Shown: piece after piece, positions 1 through 4,318 of the stretch | Position numbering within the stretch: the first letter of the stretch is position 1 | Layout of the letters: each line of letters begins with the position of its first letter | From: Candidatus Nitrosopumilus sp. | GTDB taxonomy: Archaea > Thermoproteota > Nitrososphaeria > Nitrososphaerales > Nitrosopumilaceae | NCBI GenBank assembly: GCA_011055585.1 | Contig: DRGT01000098.1 | Location: forward strand, 1 to 6,648 | DNA: 6,648 nucleotides | Reading direction: 5' to 3' | The notes under the pieces: generated by a model | What the model was told of the DNA's origin: nothing | What the model saw: only the letters and a program-made list of their open reading frames with translations | Database searches by the model: none | Translations under genes and position numbers: made by a program

Positions 1-332
1 ATGTAGTATTCGATGAACCAGGAGTCTACATAATGGTAAACCATGACTATGCAGCCATATACACAGGCGCAGCTACAGTAATCGTTGCAGGTGATCCATT
101 TGGATTGAACCCAAGATTGGTTGCTGCAGGCATAATTCCAGAACCTGTTGCTTCATACGCATATGCATTAGGTAATCCAAGTGATGCTATCCCACCAATG
201 GGAATGAATAGTATTGCACATCCTGCAAAAAATATTCATGGTGTGTTCACTGATGAAGTTGCTTCTGAATTGAAAGCAGATGGTGTAATCCCATTATGGG
301 AAGTTATACCAACACTACCACCAGTACCCTAG
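1..332 (+). CDS. nirK: NirK-like multicopper oxidase, C-terminal part (5' end outside window)
   Basis: The reading frame is open from the left edge (first full codon at base 3) to the TAG at 330-332, giving 109 residues of a C-terminus. The first internal Met (base 33) is not a start, because the frame upstream reads VVFDEPGVYI and continues the fold. The stretch PGVYIMVNHDY...GAATVIV matches the last cupredoxin strand of copper nitrite reductases and related oxidases, where the His of the NH pair is a type 2 copper ligand (here residue 14 of the fragment). About 70 residues follow this core, ending in a proline-rich tail. That is longer than in bacterial NirK, and from memory it resembles the tails of NirK homologues of ammonia-oxidising archaea. 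Those enzymes are expected outside the membrane and are implicated in NO/nitrite chemistry. With the copper sites of the first domain not visible, another multicopper oxidase cannot be excluded. Confidence 0.72.
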   Translation, partial: VVFDEPGVYIMVNHDYAAIYTGAATVIVAGDPFGLNPRLVAAGIIPEPVASYAYALGNPSDAIPPMGMNSIAHPAKNIHGVFTDEVASELKADGVIPLWEVIPTLPPVP

Positions 333-358
333 ATAGGTACTCATTTTTTTCTTTTTTT
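323..358 (+). terminator. Hairpin plus T-tract terminator after the copper oxidase gene
   Basis: A perfect 6-bp inverted repeat (AGTACC at 323-328, GGTACT at 336-341, 7-base loop) spans the stop codon. It is followed by T7-C-T7 at 344-358. Archaeal termination mainly needs the T-rich tract; the hairpin may or may not contribute. It separates the oxidase from the downstream dehydrogenase, which has its own promoter. Confidence 0.7.
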
Positions 359-368
359 ATCTCATAAT

Positions 369-378
369 GATTATATTC
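369..378 (+). promoter_or_regulatory. TATA-like box of the serA-like gene
   Basis: GATTATATTC with the core TTATAT at 371-376 is centred about 26 bases before the ATG at 400. This is the usual TATA-to-start-site distance in archaea, so transcription probably begins at or next to the start codon (leaderless mRNA). No Shine-Dalgarno-like motif stands well placed before this ATG. Confidence 0.55.
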
Positions 379-399
379 TATGAATAAAGGCAACTTTGC

Positions 400-1332
400 A
401 TGGGATTTGATGAATCCGTTTTAATTTGTGACGAAGTTGCTCCTGTTCTAAACAAAGTTTTACAAGAAAACGGTTTGAAAATCACATACGAGCCAGAAAT
501 AACTCCTGATCAAATTAAAGAAAAGATTGGACAATTCAATATTGTGATTGTTCGTGGCAGAACAAAACTAACAAAAGAATTAATCGAAAAAGCTGACAAT
601 TGTAAAATTATTGCTAGGGTTGGAGTTGGATTAGATAACATTGATCAAGATGCTGCTAAAGCAAAGAACATTCAAGTAATTAATGCAGTAGAAGCAGCAA
701 TGACTGCAGTTGCAGAACTTGTTTTAGCTTTAATGTTATCATTAGCAAGACAAATTCCAAGAGGTGATAGAGCAATCCGAAATGGAGAGTGGCTAAAAAA
801 AGAACTCAAGGGAACTGAGCTCAAAGGAAAATATCTAGGAATAATTGGCTGTGGTAATATTGGAAGACGTCTTGGCAGATTAGCTAAAGGTCTTTACATG
901 AACATAATTGGTTTTGATGTAATTCCCATTGATGAAGAATTTTCAAAAGATGTTGGACTGATGAAAGCAGACTTGAATACTCTTTTACAAAGTTCAGATT
1001 ATGTTTCTATTCACGTTCCATTATTGGATTCTACATATCATATGATTAATGAGGAAAAATTATCGTTGATGAAAAACAATGCCAAAATCATAAACACTTC
1101 AAGAGGGGGAGTAATCGATGAGGATGCACTCTATAATGCATTAAAAAATGGTAAATTGGGAGGTGCAGCTTTGGATGTCTTTGAGAATGAACCTGCAACA
1201 AACAATAAACTTGCAACCCTTGATAACGTAATTTTGACTCCTCACATTGGTGCCCAGACAAAAGAAGCTCAGTCCTTAGCCGCAAATGTTATAGCAGAAA
1301 AGATAATACAGATTCTTCGAGGCGTAATTTAG
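400..1332 (+). CDS. serA: D-3-phosphoglycerate dehydrogenase-type 2-hydroxyacid dehydrogenase, short form
   Basis: A 310-residue cytosolic NAD-dependent D-2-hydroxyacid dehydrogenase. The most likely reaction is oxidation of 3-phosphoglycerate to 3-phosphohydroxypyruvate, the first step of serine synthesis. The substrate-domain motif RVGVGLDNID is at 73-82, followed by the T-A-x-AEL helix and LARQIPRGD (about 102-123). The Rossmann motif GCGNIG is at 150-155, with Asp173 at the end of the next strand for NAD binding. The catalytic set is Arg235 (TSRGG), Glu264 (FENEP) and His282 (TPHIGA). The Arg-to-Glu spacing of 29 equals that of E. coli SerA. The protein ends right after the catalytic core with no ACT or ASB domain, so serine feedback through such a domain is not expected. 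The start at 400 is preceded by a well-placed TATA box. The motifs resemble PGDH more than lactate or glyoxylate reductases, but substrate choice is an inference. Confidence 0.85.
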   Translation: MGFDESVLICDEVAPVLNKVLQENGLKITYEPEITPDQIKEKIGQFNIVIVRGRTKLTKELIEKADNCKIIARVGVGLDNIDQDAAKAKNIQVINAVEAAMTAVAELVLALMLSLARQIPRGDRAIRNGEWLKKELKGTELKGKYLGIIGCGNIGRRLGRLAKGLYMNIIGFDVIPIDEEFSKDVGLMKADLNTLLQSSDYVSIHVPLLDSTYHMINEEKLSLMKNNAKIINTSRGGVIDEDALYNALKNGKLGGAALDVFENEPATNNKLATLDNVILTPHIGAQTKEAQSLAANVIAEKIIQILRGVI

Positions 1333-1333
1333 G

Positions 1334-2083
1334 TTGATTAGGAAATTTGCTTTAGCATTATTGGCATTTGTGCTCATCAGTCCAGCATATGTGTATGCTG
1401 TACCTGGAGTTATTACAGTTGATTTGGATGGAACATTAGTTAATGTCAACTATGATGCTACTGGATTAGAAATTTTGGGTGCTCAAATTCTAGACGAAGG
1501 AGGTTTTGCATCTTTAATTTTAGAAGTTGACGTAACCGATTCTCAAGGTATTTTAGAAATAACAATTGATAGAGATTTTTTTGATGCAACTTTTCAAGGT
1601 GTAGATGATGTATTCATAATAATTTCTGATGGTGGTGAAACCAATTTTGAAGAAATAGCAACCACTACACAAAGCAGAACACTACGAATTGAATTGCCAG
1701 CTGGAACAGACGAAGTTGAAATTATTGGTACTGAATTTGTAATGCCAGAAACCACTGTACCAGAACCAGAACCACCAGAACCAGAACCAGAACCACCAGC
1801 ACCAGAAGAACCAGAACCACCAGCACCAGAAGAACCAGAAACTCCATCAGAGCCTAAAACACAATGTGGTCCAGGAACAGTTCTCAAGGATGGAGTTTGT
1901 GTGTTAGAAGAAAAATGTGGTTCAGGAACAATCCTTCAAGATGGGGTGTGTGTAGTATCTCCTAGCGCAAAAAAAACTGATGTTTCAATATACAGGGACT
2001 TTATCACTGGTGGTGGAATTGCATTGGGAATTGCATTTATTATGATAATATTTTTCGCAATAATTGCACGAGCTAGTAGATAA
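1334..2083 (+). CDS. Secreted membrane-anchored surface protein with Pro/Glu stalk and duplicated Cys motif
   Basis: Function unknown. The 249-residue product has a signal peptide (basic MIRK, hydrophobic 5-20, likely cleavage after VYA at about 22). A beta-rich domain of about 110 residues ends in a conserved-looking EIIGTEF (129-135). A Pro/Glu stalk follows (about 138-174), then two 17-residue modules of the pattern CGxGTxLxDGVCV (Cys178/189 and Cys195/206). A C-terminal hydrophobic helix (about 225-245) ends in a basic RASR tail. This predicts a protein anchored in the membrane with the domain held outside on a stalk. The only good start is TTG at 1334, one base after the serA-like stop; a GAGG at 1319-1322 could serve as ribosome binding site. 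The tail is not a PEFG-CTERM motif. The gene is probably cotranscribed with the dehydrogenase, though no metabolic link is obvious. Confidence 0.78.
   Translation: MIRKFALALLAFVLISPAYVYAVPGVITVDLDGTLVNVNYDATGLEILGAQILDEGGFASLILEVDVTDSQGILEITIDRDFFDATFQGVDDVFIIISDGGETNFEEIATTTQSRTLRIELPAGTDEVEIIGTEFVMPETTVPEPEPPEPEPEPPAPEEPEPPAPEEPETPSEPKTQCGPGTVLKDGVCVLEEKCGSGTILQDGVCVVSPSAKKTDVSIYRDFITGGGIALGIAFIMIIFFAIIARASR
1760..1840 (+). repeat. Pro/Glu-coding tandem repeat with a perfect 24-base duplication
   Basis: The stalk of the surface protein is built of CCAGAA/CCACCA/GCACCA-type codon blocks. Within it, 1790-1813 and 1814-1837 are identical 24-mers, each coding EPPAPEEP. Such tracts often vary in copy number by slippage, which would change the stalk length. 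Confidence 0.8.
1865..1966 (+). repeat. Tandem 51-base modules coding CGxGTxLxDGVCV
   Basis: Residues 178-194 and 195-211 of the surface protein are two diverged copies of a 17-residue module with two cysteines each. The two cysteines of a module, 11 residues apart, could form a disulfide outside the cell. The DNA copies differ at many third positions, so this is an old protein-level duplication. Confidence 0.75.
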
Positions 2084-2118
2084 AAAACTTCCTAGATAAT
2101 CAAAATTAAGTTCTTACA

Positions 2119-2126
2119 GATATTAA
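2119..2126 (+). promoter_or_regulatory. TATA-like box of rpl15e
   Basis: GATATTAA is centred about 26-27 bases before the ATG at 2149, as for the other promoters here. It fits a leaderless message starting at that ATG and argues against the upstream in-frame TTG at 2134. The 65-base gap after the surface-protein gene has no strong T-tract, so some read-through is possible. Confidence 0.45.
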
Positions 2127-2148
2127 GGGGAATTTGATACTAGCGAAT

Positions 2149-2613
2149 ATGCCTTCTAGACAAGAACAGGTATGGATAAAATTATGGAAAGAAAATGCTC
2201 CAGAGATTCGAGATAGAGTTGTACGATGGAGAAAACAAGAAGCTGTAACTAGAATTGAAAAACCCAGTAGAATTCAAAGAGCTAGAAGGTTAGGATACAA
2301 AGCAAAACAAGGAATTGTAGTAATCCGAATGCGTGTTGGAACAGGAGGAATGAGAAAACAAAGGCCACGTGGTGGAAGACGACCAAAGCATCTTGGTGTT
2401 ACCCGAATCAAAGCAGATGTTAGTATGAAAGAGGTTGCTGAAAATAGAGTTTTAGAAAGATATCCAAACATGAAACTTTTGGGTTCATATTTTATTTACA
2501 AAGATGGAATGCATTATTGGTTTGAAGTTATTTTGGCTGATCCATCTCATCCAAGAATAGCTAAAGACAAAGAACTTCGTAAAAGAGTTCTACCAAAAGT
2601 TTCAAAAAATTGA
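2149..2613 (+). CDS. rpl15e: Large-subunit ribosomal protein L15e (eL15)
   Basis: A 154-residue, strongly basic protein of the archaeal/eukaryal 50S/60S subunit. The protein binds 23S rRNA. Family landmarks are visible in order: ERDRVV-like N-terminal helix (here EIRDRVVRWRKQEAV), RIEKPSRIQRARRLGYKAKQG, VVIRMRVGTGGMRKQRPRGGRR, PKHLGV, ERYPNMKLLGSY, YWFEVILADPSHP. The length is close to the archaeal family. The ATG at 2149 is preferred because the protein then begins MPSRQEQ and a TATA-like box lies about 26 bases upstream. A TTG at 2134 would add five residues (MILAN). The stop codon overlaps the start of the next gene, so the downstream secreted protein is probably coupled to ribosomal protein expression. 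Confidence 0.95.
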   Translation: MPSRQEQVWIKLWKENAPEIRDRVVRWRKQEAVTRIEKPSRIQRARRLGYKAKQGIVVIRMRVGTGGMRKQRPRGGRRPKHLGVTRIKADVSMKEVAENRVLERYPNMKLLGSYFIYKDGMHYWFEVILADPSHPRIAKDKELRKRVLPKVSKN

Positions 2614-3098
2614 AACCATTCTTAATTGTAATAATTTTCACTTCTCTACTATTTGCACAGTCCGCATTTGGTCAATATTTTGATACGCCTGGTTTAGTTA
2701 ATCGATTACCAGTAGAAACTGGCGGATATATTTTTGAGGTTATAATAGTTGCAAGTTTTGACATACCTGATTATCAATTTAGCAGTGAAGAAAAAAGACT
2801 GTCACTTATTATTTCAACTAGTGTTTCAAACAATTTAGCTGAAATTCAAATCCCAAAAAATTTGATAAATGGAAACTTTACATTCTATCTCAATGGTCAA
2901 GAAATCTCTGCAGATGTAAAAACTAATGAAAAAATTTCTTTTATTACAATGGAATTTCCAGGAAAAGGTTTGCATAAACTTGACATCATTGGAACTACTT
3001 ACTTGCCAGAATTTTCAGAAATTGCACAATTGGTACTTGCAACGTCTTTGATTGGTATTTTATTTCTAAATAAATTTAGGAAAAAAATTATTCATTAA
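2610..3098 (+). CDS. Small secreted protein with PEFG-CTERM-like tail (PEFS variant)
   Basis: Function unknown; 162 residues. The N-terminus is a clear signal peptide (MKPF, hydrophobic 4-16, likely cleavage after AFG at 21). The middle (about 45-130) is beta-rich and ends LDIIGTTY, matching the domain of the other secreted protein in this window. The tail LPEFSEIAQLVLATSLIGIL (132-151) followed by NKFRKK has the layout of the thaumarchaeal PEFG-CTERM sorting signal: a PEF motif, a short hydrophobic helix and a basic end. Ser replaces the usual Gly. The start is TTG at 2610, sharing bases with the L15e TGA (TTGA overlap), which implies translational coupling. No ATG gives a complete signal peptide. 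The 3' end overlaps the convergent redox gene by 11 bases. Confidence 0.75.
   Translation: MKPFLIVIIFTSLLFAQSAFGQYFDTPGLVNRLPVETGGYIFEVIIVASFDIPDYQFSSEEKRLSLIISTSVSNNLAEIQIPKNLINGNFTFYLNGQEISADVKTNEKISFITMEFPGKGLHKLDIIGTTYLPEFSEIAQLVLATSLIGILFLNKFRKKIIH
3081..3087 (-). terminator. T7 tract directly after the redox gene stop
   Basis: On the minus strand the TAA of the redox gene is followed at once by TTTTTTT. This is a plausible archaeal oligo-T termination signal. It lies inside the 3' end of the convergent secreted-protein gene. Confidence 0.5.
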
Positions 3099-3744
3099 CC
3101 AAAGATTGAATCGTTGGTTCTAGATTTCCCATTTGTCCAAATGAAACATCTCGAAGTATTCCCTTTCTATCAATAATAATGGATGAAGGCGTGCCTTGCA
3201 GTGAATACATTTCAAAGGTTTCTGCCTCAAACTCTTTTGATTTCATGTTATCTTTAACCCGTTGAACAATTTGTTTTTTGTAATCATCTGGCTGTGAATC
3301 AAAATCTGGAAGCTGATTATAGATAAAATCCATTATTCGCTCTTCAGTAATGTCTTCAGATGTTTTCAGCGAATCCATTGCAATTGGAAAAGGAATCTTG
3401 TATGAAAGCTTACTATCATCAAGCTTTCCATTTTGTCCAAGTCCTTGCTTTGCATCTCCTATCACTTCTCCAGTTTCCACTAACATCTTTAGATTATCAA
3501 GTGTATTTTTATCAAAATCTTCAAAAGCAGTAGCTACTCCAAAAACTTGAACTCCGTCATCTTTGAATTTATTGTAAATGTTGATAGCTTCGGGAATTCC
3601 ATAAAGAAAACATCCAGGACAATTTACTTGAAAGACTTCAACTAATATGATGTGGTCTTTTTCCTGATCAACGTTTGTTGGTAATCCTTGCACCCATTCT
3701 GAAAGCTTCAGATTTGGTGCTTTTTCTCCTATTTTTGCTCTCAT
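3088..3744 (-). CDS. Thioredoxin-fold (TlpA/AhpC-like) protein with CPGC motif and long insertion
   Basis: A 218-residue, apparently cytosolic protein. The N-terminus (IGEKAPNLKL) is the usual opening of redoxin/AhpC-TSA/TlpA domains. The strand HIILVEVFQV leads into the motif Cys42-Pro-Gly-Cys45, a resolving CxxC pair, without the Trp that commonly precedes it. The cis-proline is Pro186 in LQGTPSSIIIDRKG, and the last strand and helix complete the fold. Between the first half (ending about 75) and the cis-Pro lies an insertion of about 100 charged, helix-rich residues, longer than in typical TlpA. A thiol-disulfide exchange role is likely; the partner is unknown. The frame stays open upstream to 3900, but those 52 residues would cover the divergent promoter and the start of the next gene. 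The ATG at 3744 has a TATA-like box about 25 bases upstream. Confidence 0.82.
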   Translation of the reverse strand: MRAKIGEKAPNLKLSEWVQGLPTNVDQEKDHIILVEVFQVNCPGCFLYGIPEAINIYNKFKDDGVQVFGVATAFEDFDKNTLDNLKMLVETGEVIGDAKQGLGQNGKLDDSKLSYKIPFPIAMDSLKTSEDITEERIMDFIYNQLPDFDSQPDDYKKQIVQRVKDNMKSKEFEAETFEMYSLQGTPSSIIIDRKGILRDVSFGQMGNLEPTIQSLVNE

Positions 3745-3765
3745 AGAGTTAATCGCAAAATTTGG

Positions 3766-3774
3766 TATTAAAAA
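3766..3774 (-). promoter_or_regulatory. TATA-like box of the redox gene
   Basis: On the minus strand TTTTTAATA is centred about 25-26 bases before the ATG at 3744, again fitting a leaderless transcript. It lies back to back with the HEAT gene promoter in the 85-base divergent region. Confidence 0.5.
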
Positions 3775-3797
3775 GATAATGAAATTTTGAATTAGAA

Positions 3798-3805
3798 TAA
3801 TATAT
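3798..3805 (+). promoter_or_regulatory. TATA-like box of the HEAT-repeat gene
   Basis: TAATATAT is centred about 28 bases before the TTG at 3830. Transcription should start near 3827-3830. It would give either a leaderless message beginning at the TTG or a short leader of about 25 bases before the ATG at 3854. Confidence 0.5.
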
Positions 3806-3829
3806 GAGCTAACAAAATTCCCACATAAA

Positions 3830-4318
3830 TTGAGCGTTGTAACAGAAGTTAGGATGAAACTTTTCTCAGAAATGGAAAAAAGATACGAGAAAAAGGACAC
3901 TGATTATTTTGTAGAATTATTGGATCATGAAGACTATGTGGTAAGAACTAGAGCAACATGTATTCTAGTTGATTTTGGTGGAGAAGATAAAGTTCCATAC
4001 ATTGCTAAAGCTTTGAAAAATGATCCAAATGAACTAGTAAGACACGAAGCAGCATTTTCTCTTGGACAAATGGGTCACCAAATTGGAATAAAACCATTAG
4101 AAGATGCTACAAAAAATGATCCTAGTATGTTTGTAAGACATGAAGCTGCTATTGCATTAGGTGTAATTGGCTCAACAGATGCTGTACACACTTTGCAAGA
4201 GGCATTAGATGATATTGACAAACCAGTTGTTGAATCAGCCGTTGTGGCTTTATCCAACATTGAATTCATGGATAAGTTGGGAAAAAACGAAAAGTTTGCA
4301 AAACTAACTGGCGGCTAA
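3830..4318 (+). CDS. Small HEAT-repeat protein with two His-Glu motifs, resembling half of deoxyhypusine hydroxylase
   Basis: A 162-residue all-helical protein with no signal peptide. Helical repeats occupy about 24-150. Two consecutive repeats carry VRHEAAFSLGQMG (70-82) and VRHEAAIALGVIG (102-114), putting His72-Glu73 and His104-Glu105 32 residues apart. In deoxyhypusine hydroxylase (DOHH), a di-iron HEAT enzyme acting on eIF5A, HE pairs occur in two half-domains with about 33 residues between the pairs of one half. The flanking residues (LGQM, ALGAIG-type) also look alike. This protein is about the size of one half. A DOHH-like role, perhaps as a homodimer, is an inference; a scaffold or PBS-lyase-type HEAT protein is the alternative. 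The start is uncertain: TTG 3830 (leaderless) or ATG 3854 preceded by GTTAGG. It is divergent from the redox gene and overlaps the rad50 end by 4 bases. Confidence 0.8.
   Translation: MSVVTEVRMKLFSEMEKRYEKKDTDYFVELLDHEDYVVRTRATCILVDFGGEDKVPYIAKALKNDPNELVRHEAAFSLGQMGHQIGIKPLEDATKNDPSMFVRHEAAIALGVIGSTDAVHTLQEALDDIDKPVVESAVVALSNIEFMDKLGKNEKFAKLTGG
4282..4287 (-). terminator. T6 tract downstream of rad50
   Basis: On the minus strand TTTTTT lies about 28 bases past the rad50 TAG, inside the HEAT gene. It is the first oligo-T after rad50 and a possible termination site, which would place the rad50 mRNA end antisense to the HEAT gene. Confidence 0.3.

Noticed and set aside
1088..1285. Minus-strand open frame inside the serA-like gene
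   Set aside because: It is fully covered by the catalytic core of a well-supported gene, and its translation shows no recognisable domain.
1594..1887. Minus-strand open frame rich in Gly and Ser
   Set aside because: It is the mirror of the Pro/Glu-coding repeat of the surface-protein gene. It has low complexity and no promoter or start signal.
2134..2148. TTG start giving five extra residues on L15e
   Set aside because: The GGGG before it is only 3 bases away, the ATG at 2149 gives a natural protein start, and the TATA-like box fits 2149.
2084..2148. Possible small RNA or C/D box RNA in the gap before rpl15e
   Set aside because: No paired C and D boxes or stable structure could be seen; the gap is explained by the promoter.
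3059..3074. AT-only inverted repeat (7-bp arms, 2-base spacer) near the 3' end of the second secreted protein
   Set aside because: It lies in the coding region for the hydrophobic tail, is made only of A-T pairs in an AT-rich genome, and its loop is too short for a full-length stem.
3745..3900. 52-residue N-terminal extension of the redox protein with a hydrophobic stretch that could pass for a signal anchor
   Set aside because: It would run through the divergent promoter region and the start of the HEAT gene. The redoxin fold begins properly at the ATG at 3744, which has a TATA-like box at the right distance.
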